Assembly (NCBI GenBank): GCA_044356865.1
Contig: JBIKVN010000117.1
Location: forward strand, 1 to 9,647
Direction: 5' to 3'
From: JBEIUL01 sp044356865
GTDB lineage: Bacteria; Planctomycetota; Phycisphaerae; Phycisphaerales; SM1A02
Length of the DNA: 9,647 nucleotides
Below, in pieces: positions 1-7,601 of this stretch. The notes beneath the pieces are model-generated. The model saw only the letters and a list, made by a program, of their open reading frames with translations, was not told the origin of the DNA and did not search any database. Numbering within the stretch: position 1 is the stretch's first letter; each line of letters opens with the position of its first letter. A program made the translations under genes and the position numbers.

Positions 1-197
1 GCGAACCGCCGCGGGTCAGGAACGACGCCCCCACCGCCCGCACCGTCGGCTTCATGGCCGCCGGCAAGGGCAAGCAGCGGCTGTACGTGCTGCCGGACGA
101 GCGGCTGGTCGTGGTGCGGTTCGGCCCCCTCGAGGGCGGGCGGGGGTATCGGGATGCGGAGATGCTGAGGTTGCTGGTGGATGAATCCGCCGGCTGA
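1..197 (+). CDS. C-terminal end of a beta-lactamase-like serine hydrolase (5' part outside window)
   Basis: The reading frame is open from base 3 to a TGA at 195-197 and gives the last 64 residues of a protein that begins upstream of the window. The segment GFMAAGKGKQRLYVLP followed by a hydrophobic VVVRFG strand matches the last beta-strands of class C beta-lactamase/DD-peptidase-like hydrolases. There, a Gly-rich turn, an aromatic, a Pro and a run of Val form the C-terminal edge of the catalytic sheet. The SxxK, YxN and KTG/HTG motifs would lie upstream and cannot be checked, so substrate and activity are unknown. It converges on the polysaccharide operon with only 20 bp between the two stop codons, and no clear terminator is visible in that gap. 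It is probably functionally unrelated to the cluster and marks its downstream edge. Confidence 0.65.
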   Translation, partial: EPPRVRNDAPTARTVGFMAAGKGKQRLYVLPDERLVVVRFGPLEGGRGYRDAEMLRLLVDESAG

Positions 198-217
198 GGT
201 CGCGCTCGACGATCCGG

Positions 218-1162
218 TCAGCCCGCGGCGGGTCGCTTCCTGAGCACGTAATGCACGAACTCGTCCCTGAGCACCCCGGTGCGGATGAGCGTGTCCTCGA
301 GGTCCATGAGCAGCCGGAGCCAGTCGCGGGCCGCAGGATCCGATCCCGTACGGGCGAAGTCGAAGTGACCGGTCAGGTACGAGAGGATGGGGCCGCCGAA
401 TCCCCGTCGCTCGACCAGCTCGAACACGGTCGGGAGAAGACGCTCGAGCTCCGGCCCGCAGATGGCCTCGGAGGGGTCGAACTCGCGGATCGACTGCTCG
501 CTCGGCGGCACGAAGCGGATGCGGGCATTCTCGTCGGCGCTGGCCGGTGCGGAGGGATCGCCACCCGGCCCCAACGGACGAAGTCCGCGGGGAAGCATCG
601 CGAGCGCGGCGTTGATCCACGCCGCCTGCCGCGCGGACATCTGGAAACGGACCGGCCCCACGAACTCGGTGGCGAAGACCAGTCCGCCCGGGGCGAGGGC
701 CCGGTCGAGCATGCGCAGGCACGGCTCGATGTTCGCGACATGGTGGAGGACGCCTTCGGCCACGATGTAGTCGAACGGTCCCTCGAACCGGTGGTGATTG
801 AGGTCGGCGACGACGTAGGTGATGTCCGCGTAACCCACCGCGCGGGCGGCCCGCTCGGCCCGCGCGAGGGCCTTGTCGGCGATGTCGCTCGCCACGATCT
901 CGCCGATGAAACCCCGCTCGCGCCAGAGCCGTTCCATCCAGCCCTCGCTCGCGCCGAGGATCAGGCAGCGGTATCGATGCCGCGGCCGCGTCGCACGGGC
1001 ATCCTCGAGGGCCGGGCGGCAATGGGTCGAGAGGCAGCGCGGCAGCCAGTGAACCCGCTCGTCGTCGGAGGTCTTCCGCTGCACCCGCTTGAGGCACTCC
1101 TCGCAGGCGAGCCACGAGGAGTCGAACGAGGGCGGCACGTCGGAGTTCCAGGGGTTGGTCAT
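218..1162 (-). CDS. Class I SAM-dependent methyltransferase, last gene of the polysaccharide operon
   Basis: Predicted 314-residue cytosolic SAM methyltransferase. Motif I is CLILGASEG (residues 66-74), a variant of the usual LGCGxG loop. The acidic motif is SDIAD (92-96), and FDYIVAEGVLHHV (130-142) is the motif IV strand and helix, followed by LAPGGLVFATEFVGP (156-170). The tail, with FDPSEA near 229 and an ED-LI-TG-L element near 289-298, fits a methyltransferase family that is common in polysaccharide clusters. The N-terminus carries CEEC and CLSTHC, four cysteines that could bind a metal. I chose the ATG at 1162: it lies 31 bp after the preceding stop, has a weak AAGGGA upstream, and excludes a Pro/Ser-rich extension that would overlap the neighbour. 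Methylation of a sugar in the exported glycan is inferred from context; the acceptor is unknown. Confidence 0.85.
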   Translation of the reverse strand: MTNPWNSDVPPSFDSSWLACEECLKRVQRKTSDDERVHWLPRCLSTHCRPALEDARATRPRHRYRCLILGASEGWMERLWRERGFIGEIVASDIADKALARAERAARAVGYADITYVVADLNHHRFEGPFDYIVAEGVLHHVANIEPCLRMLDRALAPGGLVFATEFVGPVRFQMSARQAAWINAALAMLPRGLRPLGPGGDPSAPASADENARIRFVPPSEQSIREFDPSEAICGPELERLLPTVFELVERRGFGGPILSYLTGHFDFARTGSDPAARDWLRLLMDLEDTLIRTGVLRDEFVHYVLRKRPAAG

Positions 1163-1193
1163 GCGTCCCTTCGGGGGGTCGGGGTCCGGAGCA

Positions 1194-2243
1194 TCAGGCG
1201 AGGCACGATCGATGCCGCAGGGCGGCGGCGACCACCTCGAGGTCGTGCCGGACGAGGTCGAAGGCCGCGGCCCGGAAGCGATCGACATCGAGCATGCGGC
1301 GCTCGTGGGTGACCGGCGTCGCGTTGTCCGGCTCGGGATCGACCGGCACGCCGAGGTAGCGCGCGAGCCGCCGGCAGGTGTCGGGCATCCTTTCCTGGAA
1401 GCCGACCAGGTCGAAGTGGGTCCCGAGCGCGTCGATGGCGAGGCCGACGGCCGTCGGGTCGACCGGGGCCTCGGGAGGCAGGCCGGCCAGGTAACGGGTC
1501 GCGACGTTGTCGAAGAACTCCGGATGTCGCCCCATCGCCTCGAACACGGTCTCGCACGCGACGAATCCCGGCTCGAGCAGCACGTTCTTGCGGAAGAAGT
1601 ACTGGGACAGGACCTGCTCGAAGGGGTCGCGGAGCACGGTCACGTACCGCACCGGGCGCGGCAGGTACCGGTGGATCCCGAACCAGAAATGCCCGAAGAC
1701 CACGTCGATGTCCGCGATCCGCGGCGCGAGATCCGCCTCGATCCACCGCGGATCGAGCCGTTCCCCGTACAGGGTCTCGACCCGGATCGCCCCGGGACTG
1801 CGTGCGAACTGCCTCGCCACCGCGGTCCCCGCGCACTTCGGCATGTGGAGGAACATGACCAGCGGCGGCGCCTCGGCGCGGTCGCGGCGGTCGAGGCGCC
1901 ACGCCCCGCGGGCGAGGGTCGAGCGGCTCTGCCGGATCTCGAGTTCGACCACGCCCCGGGAGGCGGCCGGCCCCGGCCGGATCTCGGCCGTGAAAGACCA
2001 CCCGCGGACGTGGAAACCGGGTTGGAGCGCCACCACGTCGGGCCGGGCGTGGTACCGGACCTCCGGAATCCGCTCGCCGCCGAGGAGGAACTCGGGCTCG
2101 ACCTCGAGCGACTGCACCGCGATCCAGCCGCGGAACTCCCGCCGGCCGGCACGCAGCGGCGGCGCTCCCGGCTCGTCCACGTGGCCGGAGGCCGCACTGA
2201 ACGGGTTGCCGCAGGCCGGATCAGGGGGAAGTGCATGCCACAT
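1194..2243 (-). CDS. Carbohydrate sulfotransferase (Sulfotransfer_2-like) with N-terminal beta-sandwich-like domain
   Basis: Predicted PAPS-dependent sulfotransferase of 349 residues. The 5'-phosphosulfate-binding loop is HMPKCAGT (133-140), and the 3'-phosphate-binding motif is VLRDPFEQVLSQYFF (203-217), with the Arg and Ser expected in this family. DNVATRYLAG (245-254) and VGFQERM (280-286) are further landmarks of the heparan-2-O-sulfotransferase-like group. Residues about 35-110 form a separate, probably beta-rich domain with FRGW and RPDV-GW signatures, like the small accessory domains on some bacterial glycan enzymes. Three starts are possible: GTG 2258, ATG 2255 and ATG 2243. I prefer 2243 because GGAG stands six bases upstream; the other two have no clear ribosome-binding site. 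It follows the methyltransferase by 36 bp. It probably sulfates the cluster's polysaccharide; the target sugar cannot be told. Confidence 0.87.
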   Translation of the reverse strand: MWHALPPDPACGNPFSAASGHVDEPGAPPLRAGRREFRGWIAVQSLEVEPEFLLGGERIPEVRYHARPDVVALQPGFHVRGWSFTAEIRPGPAASRGVVELEIRQSRSTLARGAWRLDRRDRAEAPPLVMFLHMPKCAGTAVARQFARSPGAIRVETLYGERLDPRWIEADLAPRIADIDVVFGHFWFGIHRYLPRPVRYVTVLRDPFEQVLSQYFFRKNVLLEPGFVACETVFEAMGRHPEFFDNVATRYLAGLPPEAPVDPTAVGLAIDALGTHFDLVGFQERMPDTCRRLARYLGVPVDPEPDNATPVTHERRMLDVDRFRAAAFDLVRHDLEVVAAALRHRSCLA

Positions 2244-2249
2244 CGCGAT

Positions 2250-2253
2250 CTCC
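2250..2253 (-). promoter_or_regulatory. Ribosome binding site that favours the sulfotransferase start at 2243
   Basis: GGAG on the minus strand, six bases (ATCGCG) before the ATG at 2243. It lies just inside the coding sequence that the alternative ATG at 2255 would use. The two upstream starts have no comparable motif, so this site decides the start call. It is only a four-base match in G+C-rich sequence. Confidence 0.4.
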
Positions 2254-2279
2254 ATCACCCGGGTCCGCGGGCGCCTCGC

Positions 2280-3032
2280 TCACCGGACGAACTGCACGGA
2301 AACCACCTTCCGCATCGGGAAGCTTGCGTACGGCATCGAGCCCCGCCAGCGGTTGTGGGCCTCGGCCGACAGGAAGTAGGTCTCCGGATCGACCATCGCC
2401 CGCGCGAGGACCGCGTCGATCTCGTCCCCGCCGATGCCGAATCGCCCGAGGAACTTCCCGAGCATCGTCCGGTGGTGCGCGTCTCCGGGTCCGGCCGCGA
2501 CATGGTCGATCGCGTGCACGTGCCGCCCGCCCGGCCGGAGGAACCGCACCGATCCCGCGATCAGGTCGTCGATGCCAGCCTGGTCGAGATGTTCCACCAC
2601 CGAGATCGAGCAGATCGCGTCGAACTCGCCGTCCCGCAGTTCGGACAGGCCCGGTCCGAATCGGCGACGGAGGAACCTGACCCGCGGGTGGTCGGCGACG
2701 AAGGCGGCCCACTCGACGGGTCCGTGGCCCGAGCCGTCGTAGGGATCGACCACGGTCACCCGGTAGCCGTGGTCGGCGAGGATCGACGCGACATGCGGAT
2801 GGCCCGCCCCGATCTCGCACACGTGCCCTCCGGGCGGGACGATCGCCGCGACGGTCTTGAGGGTCCATGGCCGCTGGACGTCCTTGAGGTCGCCCGAGGC
2901 CTCGGCGAGCGGCCGGAGGATCTCGAGGCTGTCGACGAAATCACCCACGGTCGCGACGCCGAGCATCGGCGGCGGGGGCCGCCGGCGGAACCGCTCAAGT
3001 CCCCCGTCGATGGGCATCGCGAGCCGGGTCAT
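2280..3032 (-). CDS. Class I SAM-dependent methyltransferase
   Basis: Predicted 250-residue methyltransferase. Motif I is VCEIGAGHPHVA (71-82), the acidic loop is VVDPYDG (94-100), and motif IV is FDAICSISVVEHLD (137-150), followed by FLRPGGRHVHAIDH (164-177). This is the Rossmann-type SAM fold. The VEHLD helix and His-rich post-motif stretch resemble small-molecule or sugar methyltransferases, but the acceptor cannot be assigned. The start is the ATG at 3032, whose first bases overlap the TGA of the upstream glycosyltransferase (ATGA, 4-bp overlap), implying translational coupling. A longer open frame reaching 3356 is rejected because its Arg/Pro/Gly-rich extension lies wholly within that glycosyltransferase. 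In context it probably methylates a sugar of the exported polysaccharide or acts on a precursor. Confidence 0.85.
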   Translation of the reverse strand: MTRLAMPIDGGLERFRRRPPPPMLGVATVGDFVDSLEILRPLAEASGDLKDVQRPWTLKTVAAIVPPGGHVCEIGAGHPHVASILADHGYRVTVVDPYDGSGHGPVEWAAFVADHPRVRFLRRRFGPGLSELRDGEFDAICSISVVEHLDQAGIDDLIAGSVRFLRPGGRHVHAIDHVAAGPGDAHHRTMLGKFLGRFGIGGDEIDAVLARAMVDPETYFLSAEAHNRWRGSMPYASFPMRKVVSVQFVR

Positions 3033-4237
3033 GGCGAGATGCCTCGCACCGGGCCGCCGACAGGACGGCCGGCGAGGATCCGACGGTAGAGCCCGACCAC
3101 CGACTCGCCCGCCACCGACCACGAGAGGTGGCGCGCCGCGAAGGTCGCCCCTTCGGCCCCGATCGCCGAGAGCCGCTCGCGCCGCGGGGCCCACTCGAGC
3201 AGGGCCGCGAGGATGGCCTCCGCGGTCGCCTCCTCGAGCACGATCGCGTTCCAGCCGTGCTCGAGCTCCTCGCCGAGGTTCACGCGGGGCAGCACCACTG
3301 GCCGCCCCGACGCGAGGTACTCGGGCAGCTTCGAGGGCACGCGGAACGAGTTCCATTCGTCACGCCGCCCGGGCTGCACGAGGAGATCCGCGGCCTGCAC
3401 GAGGCCGGGCAACTCGCCGCGGGGCAGGACGCCGAGCTCGATCGCATGCACCCGCAGCTCGTCGAGGCCATGCTCGGCCAGCGGCACGAAGTCCCGGCCG
3501 GTCCGGAGCAGCCGGACCGGCAAGCCCATCCGGTTCGCGAGCGCGACGGCGAGGTAGAGGCTGCGGACCTCGGCCACGTTCGCGGCGTGCACGTTGCCGG
3601 TGTAGGTGACCACGAGGGTTCCTTCGGGGATCCCGAGCCGCCGCCGTACCGAACCGGCGGCGTCCGGACGCCGGATCCGGAACGCCGGATCATGGCCGGG
3701 CCAGAACGTCACGGTCGGAACGCCCGCCGGGACATCCCGCAGGAGCGAGGAGATGAGGGCCGTCACGCCCGAGGCCCGTTGCAGGAAGCGCAGGCCGAGC
3801 CCGGGATGGGTCAGGTGCGGGGGCACGTCGAACGAACGATGGCCATCGCGGAGCTCGCGACACGCCACCGGCGAGAGGCCGGTCTGGCTCCGCAGAAGAA
3901 TCTCCTCGTTGTCCTCGAGGTGGACCAGGTACGGGACGGACCCGCCGAAGCGGGCCTCGATGCCCGCGTGGAACTCCCGCATGCCCTCCCGCGGCGTCCA
4001 GACATGGACGAGCGAGGGCGCCCGCCCCGGCTCGCGGAGCCACCGCTCCCGCCCGCGGATCCGGATCCCGTCGACCGGGGGCTCCGCACCGGGATCACCC
4101 TCGCAGCCGTCCGGCACGACGACCGTCACCGGGAAGCCTCGCTCCGCGACCTCGCGGGCCACCGCGAGGACGTGCACGCCGCTGTTCGAGGAAAGCGGGC
4201 CGTGCGAGGCGATCACGATCGATGCGGACTCAGCCAA
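3029..4237 (-). CDS. GT-B fold glycosyltransferase (GT4/GT1-like)
   Basis: Predicted 402-residue glycosyltransferase with two Rossmann-like halves. The N-terminal half starts SIVIASHGPLSSNSGVHVL (6-24), with the small Gly/Ser-rich loop seen in GT-B acceptor domains. The C-terminal donor half starts at LVVTYTGNVHAANV (208-221) and carries FRVPSKLPEYLASGRPVVLP (298-317). That is the conserved donor-binding helix of GT4-type enzymes, with Glu306 placed to contact the nucleotide sugar. No signal peptide or membrane helix is evident, so it should work at the inner face of the membrane. The start is TTG at 4237, chosen for a strong GGGAGG six bases upstream. A start at ATG 4312 would add 25 Arg/Ser-rich residues inside the neighbour. 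It overlaps the upstream gene by 8 bp and the downstream gene by 4 bp. Sugar donor and linkage are unknown. Confidence 0.85.
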   Translation of the reverse strand: MAESASIVIASHGPLSSNSGVHVLAVAREVAERGFPVTVVVPDGCEGDPGAEPPVDGIRIRGRERWLREPGRAPSLVHVWTPREGMREFHAGIEARFGGSVPYLVHLEDNEEILLRSQTGLSPVACRELRDGHRSFDVPPHLTHPGLGLRFLQRASGVTALISSLLRDVPAGVPTVTFWPGHDPAFRIRRPDAAGSVRRRLGIPEGTLVVTYTGNVHAANVAEVRSLYLAVALANRMGLPVRLLRTGRDFVPLAEHGLDELRVHAIELGVLPRGELPGLVQAADLLVQPGRRDEWNSFRVPSKLPEYLASGRPVVLPRVNLGEELEHGWNAIVLEEATAEAILAALLEWAPRRERLSAIGAEGATFAARHLSWSVAGESVVGLYRRILAGRPVGGPVRGISP

Positions 4238-7200
4238 CGCCCGCCTCCCGGCCCGTCCGGGGCGAGTAGTCGAGCCGATCGAGGCAGAACGCATCGGGGT
4301 AGAACGGGTCACCCGCCGCGAGGCGATGCTGCCAGGTGTCGATCAGGAGCAACCGGTCGAGGAAGTCGTACCGGCCCCCGCGGCTCGGGCTCTCGTGGTG
4401 GACCAGCCGCGCGTCGGCGACGAAGACGCACCGCAGCGAGGCCTGGATGAACCGCAGGCAGAGGTCGACGTCCTGGTAGTGGGTGGCGTACGCCGCGCGG
4501 AATCCCCCGACCGCCTCGAAGGCGTCGCGGCGGACCGCGAGGCACGCGCCGGTCAGGGCGGAGACCTCGCGCGATGACGAGAGCGTTCCCGCGTATCCCT
4601 CCACGTCGGCCGGAAACCGCCGGTAGACATGGTCGGCCGTGCCGCGGGCGCCGAGCACGACGCCCGCGTGCTGCACCGATCCGTCCGGATACAGCAGGAG
4701 CGGCCCGGCGGCCGCGACGCCCGGGAATGACAGGTGCCGCACGATGCGCTCCAGCCAGTCGGGCGAGACGACCTCGGTGTCGTTGTTCAGGAAGACCAGC
4801 ACCTCGCCGCTCGCCGCCGCGGCCCCGAGATTATTCGCCGCCGAATAGTTGAAGGGACCCGGGAAGTCGATGACCCGGACCAGGTGCTCGCGGAGGATCC
4901 GCAGCGCCTCCGGATCGGACGTGCCGTTGTCGACGACGATCACCTCGAGGTCGGGATAGGTCGAGCGGCCGAGGATCGACGCGAGGCACGGCCCAAGCAG
5001 GTCGGGGCGGTCGCGGCTCGGGATGATGATCGAGACCCGCGGGTGCGACGCGAGCCGCGGCTCGAGGATGCAACGGTGGGCGCGGGCCGGGTCGGGCCTC
5101 GCCTCGGCGGGAATGGCCAGGCGATCGAGGTGTTCCTGGACGGCCTTCACCTGCAGCTCGGCGATCCCCCGCTTCGCATCCACGGACGCGGCAAGACTGC
5201 CCGGGATCGCCCGCCAGTGGTAGAGCACCTCCGGCACGTGCACGATCGAGCGGGCCATCTCGGAGAGCCGCAGCATGAACTCGAAGTCCTGCACGCCGTC
5301 GAACTCCGACCGGATTCCGCCGACCCGCACCGCGAGCGACCGGCGGACGACGAGGAGATGGCCGACGTACATCACGTGCCGGAAGTACTCGGGCGACCAG
5401 TCGGGCTTGCGGAAGGTCCAGAGGACGCGGCCCTCGGGATCGATCGTGTCCTGGTCGGTGTAGACGACATCGGCATCGCGCTCGGCGATCGCCGCGGCGC
5501 ACCGGGCGAGGGCCTCCGGCTCGAGCTCGTCGTCATGGTCGAGGAACGCGACGAACTCGCCCCCGGCGAGCCCAAGCGCGGCGTTCGTCGCCGCCCCAAT
5601 GCCGCCGTTGGCCTCACGGAAGTGCACGGTGACCCGGCCGTCCTCCTCGGCGGTGCGGGCGAGGATCGCCCGGACCTCGGCGGAGCTCGACCCGTCGTCG
5701 ACGATCACGAGTTCCCATCGGGGATGGGTCTGCCGGAAAACCGAATGGATCGTCTTCCGCAGCACCGTCGGCGGGGTCTCGTAGACGGGCACGAGCACGG
5801 AGATCAGGATCGTGTCGGGATCCCGCGGGGAGACCGACGCGGTCGAACCGGCAGGAACGCCCGGAGCCGGATCCGTACGCGGCGAGATCGCCGGGGCCGC
5901 CGCGGCAGACGGGGCGAGGACCGGCGCCCGTCCACGGCGGTTCGCGAGCCGACGGCGGAACTCGTGGAACGCGTGGGCGATGCGGCGGAGGGGTGCGGTG
6001 ATCCGCCACGCCGTCGAACCGCGGATCCGCCGCACCACGTCCTCGAGTTCCGCGATCCTCGCCTCTCCCGCGGCGACGCGGCTGCGGGCGAGCTCGGCCT
6101 CCGAGCGGATCCGCACCTTGAGCTCGCGCGTACGTCCGGCGAGTTCCTCGGCCTCGCGGGTCGACGCATCGGCACGCCGCGACTCGCCGGCCAGCCGTTC
6201 GACGAGCGACTCGGCGCGGGCCCTTGCCGAGTCGGCCTCGGCGAGGGCCGAACGCCCGGAGTCCCGCTCGAGCTCGACGAGCCGACGCGTCGCGGCGAGC
6301 TCGGCGGCCAGCGACGCCGCTCGGGCCTCGATCGCCCGGAGATCGGTCGCGAGCCGATCCCGCTCGGACTCGAGCGCCAAACGACGGGCCAAGGCCTCGT
6401 GCAACTCGCGGTCGAGTCGATCGGCGCGGTCCCGCTGACCGGCGAGGGCCCCGATCGCCGCGTCGGCCTCCCGCAGGCGTGACTCGAGTTCCGCGATCCT
6501 TCGGGACCGCTCGGCCTCGAGCGAGGTCCGGGCGTCGCCGGCCGCGGCGAGCGAGGCGTGCAGCCCGGCGATGGTCGCGTTCGCGGCGTCGAGGGCGGCA
6601 TGCGCCTCGCCTCTCGCCACGTTCGCGACGCCCAGGGAAGCCTCGAGGCGTGCGGCCAGCGTGAATGCCCCGTCGGCCATGGACCCGTTGCGCCACGCAC
6701 GCATGGCCCATTCCGAGGCGACCGTCGGATCCGCCGGGCCGGACCGCCCGACTCGCGACCTCGCGATCAAACGGAGTTCCGCGAGGAGTTCCTCGCACTC
6801 GGGCCGCCGGTCGGCGAGGAAGGCCGCGGCCCCCGGATCGGCCTCGCGCAGCAGGCGACGGTCGAAGGTCGAACCCTTCGGCTCGAGCGGGATCGCGAAG
6901 CGGTCGCGCACCCTCTCGAGCATCGCCTCCGGATCCCCGATGACGTCGGCCAGCTCGACCACCTCGACCCGCCCGGCGTGCGTTCTCGCGAAGTCGCGGA
7001 TGGCCCGGTTGTAGACCAACCACGCCTCGAGCGCCAGCACGGGGTTCCGCCCGACCACGTCGTCACCGCGACGGAAGAGCGAATCGACCACGTCCCACGG
7101 CGGGCGGAAGACGAGCAGGAAGCGGGCTTCCGCGGCGACCGAGGCCCAGAACGGCAGGAACAGGACGCCACGCGGGTCCTTCCAACCCCACGGCACACCT

Positions 7201-7505
7201 CGCGACCGGCGGAGTTCGACAAGGGCGATCGCACGCTCGCGGGATGTCGCCGGAGGCGAGGGAGGATGGGTCCCGCAGATCCCGTGCTCGGCCAGCCCGA
7301 GCGAGACGAGCAGCTCCTGGTGGAAGTTGACGAAGTCGAGGTCCTCGAAGTGGCCGGGCTCGTTGGTCGGGTTGCCGGGCAGCAGGCGTTCGCCGAGGTC
7401 GATCCCGGCAAGCCGAACGAGCGAGGCCACGAACGACGTCCCGGATCGGTGCATGCCCCCCACGACGAGGAGTGGCGGCGGGGTTGGGGGCTGATGCGGG
7501 GGCAT
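4230..7505 (-). CDS. Sulfotransferase-like / coiled-coil / tandem GT2 glycosyltransferase fusion (RfbC/WbgA-like)
   Basis: A 1091-residue multidomain protein. Residues 11-250 are a P-loop sulfotransferase-like domain: GMHRSGTS (17-24) is the 5'-phosphosulfate loop and FRPPWDVVDSLFRR (133-146) the likely 3'-phosphate site. Residues about 285-498 are an Ala/Glu/Arg/Leu heptad-rich coiled coil, ending in the STAWRITAPLRR element (497-508) that often precedes GT domains. A Pro/Ala-rich linker (527-563) leads to GT2 domain A (566-800), with VDDGS at 602-606, DHDD at 656-659 and QDFEF at 739-743. GT2 domain B (822-1060) has VVDNGTSD at 857-864, NND at 907-909 and YQDVDLCLR at 1010-1018. Both GT heads keep their metal/nucleotide motifs. 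The tandem GT2 pair resembles M. xanthus RfbC/WbgA. The ATG at 7505 has no good Shine-Dalgarno, but no other in-frame start is available. A bifunctional polymerase is likely; the sulfotransferase activity is inferred. Confidence 0.88.
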   Translation of the reverse strand: MPPHQPPTPPPLLVVGGMHRSGTSFVASLVRLAGIDLGERLLPGNPTNEPGHFEDLDFVNFHQELLVSLGLAEHGICGTHPPSPPATSRERAIALVELRRSRGVPWGWKDPRGVLFLPFWASVAAEARFLLVFRPPWDVVDSLFRRGDDVVGRNPVLALEAWLVYNRAIRDFARTHAGRVEVVELADVIGDPEAMLERVRDRFAIPLEPKGSTFDRRLLREADPGAAAFLADRRPECEELLAELRLIARSRVGRSGPADPTVASEWAMRAWRNGSMADGAFTLAARLEASLGVANVARGEAHAALDAANATIAGLHASLAAAGDARTSLEAERSRRIAELESRLREADAAIGALAGQRDRADRLDRELHEALARRLALESERDRLATDLRAIEARAASLAAELAATRRLVELERDSGRSALAEADSARARAESLVERLAGESRRADASTREAEELAGRTRELKVRIRSEAELARSRVAAGEARIAELEDVVRRIRGSTAWRITAPLRRIAHAFHEFRRRLANRRGRAPVLAPSAAAAPAISPRTDPAPGVPAGSTASVSPRDPDTILISVLVPVYETPPTVLRKTIHSVFRQTHPRWELVIVDDGSSSAEVRAILARTAEEDGRVTVHFREANGGIGAATNAALGLAGGEFVAFLDHDDELEPEALARCAAAIAERDADVVYTDQDTIDPEGRVLWTFRKPDWSPEYFRHVMYVGHLLVVRRSLAVRVGGIRSEFDGVQDFEFMLRLSEMARSIVHVPEVLYHWRAIPGSLAASVDAKRGIAELQVKAVQEHLDRLAIPAEARPDPARAHRCILEPRLASHPRVSIIIPSRDRPDLLGPCLASILGRSTYPDLEVIVVDNGTSDPEALRILREHLVRVIDFPGPFNYSAANNLGAAAASGEVLVFLNNDTEVVSPDWLERIVRHLSFPGVAAAGPLLLYPDGSVQHAGVVLGARGTADHVYRRFPADVEGYAGTLSSSREVSALTGACLAVRRDAFEAVGGFRAAYATHYQDVDLCLRFIQASLRCVFVADARLVHHESPSRGGRYDFLDRLLLIDTWQHRLAAGDPFYPDAFCLDRLDYSPRTGREAGVG
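4244..4249 (-). promoter_or_regulatory. Strong Shine-Dalgarno for the TTG-started glycosyltransferase
   Basis: GGGAGG on the minus strand, six bases (CGGGCG) before the TTG at 4237. It lies within the last codons of the upstream fusion gene. It is the best ribosome-binding site in the window and is the reason for choosing the unusual TTG start. Confidence 0.6.
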
Positions 7506-7601
7506 GGGAATCGACCGGGCCGACGATGATCCCCTCCCGATGCCCGGTGGCGACCGAGGACCGGGAGGCTTTCCGGCACGTCAAACCTGAATTCAGCCCG
7601 G

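Noticed and set aside
198..240. Possible bidirectional terminator between the hydrolase and the operon
   Set aside because: Only a 4-bp CCCG/CGGG stem with a three-base loop is visible, with no T-run on either strand.
1163..1288. N-terminal extension of the last methyltransferase to 1288
   Set aside because: The 42 extra residues are Ser/Pro-rich and overlap the end of the sulfotransferase gene; the ATG at 1162 fits the gap.
1089..3089. A 666-codon plus-strand open frame antisense to three genes
   Set aside because: It is rich in Arg, Pro, Gly, Asp and His with no domain signature. It spans gene boundaries on the other strand and is explained by G+C bias at codon position 3 of the real genes.
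3033..3356. N-terminal extension of the methyltransferase to 3356
   Set aside because: The extra 108 residues are Arg/Gly/Pro-rich and lie entirely inside the glycosyltransferase gene; the ATGA overlap at 3029-3032 is a far better start.
3128..4450. A 440-codon plus-strand open frame
   Set aside because: It lies antisense to the GT-B gene, whose motifs are clear, and its translation is low-complexity.
4734..6482. A 582-codon plus-strand open frame
   Set aside because: It lies antisense to the GT2 and coiled-coil regions; composition is typical of a shadow frame and it has no recognisable domain.
7587..7596. CTGAATTCAG palindrome as an operator
   Set aside because: A single 10-bp palindrome with no second copy nearby; too little to call a regulatory site by itself.
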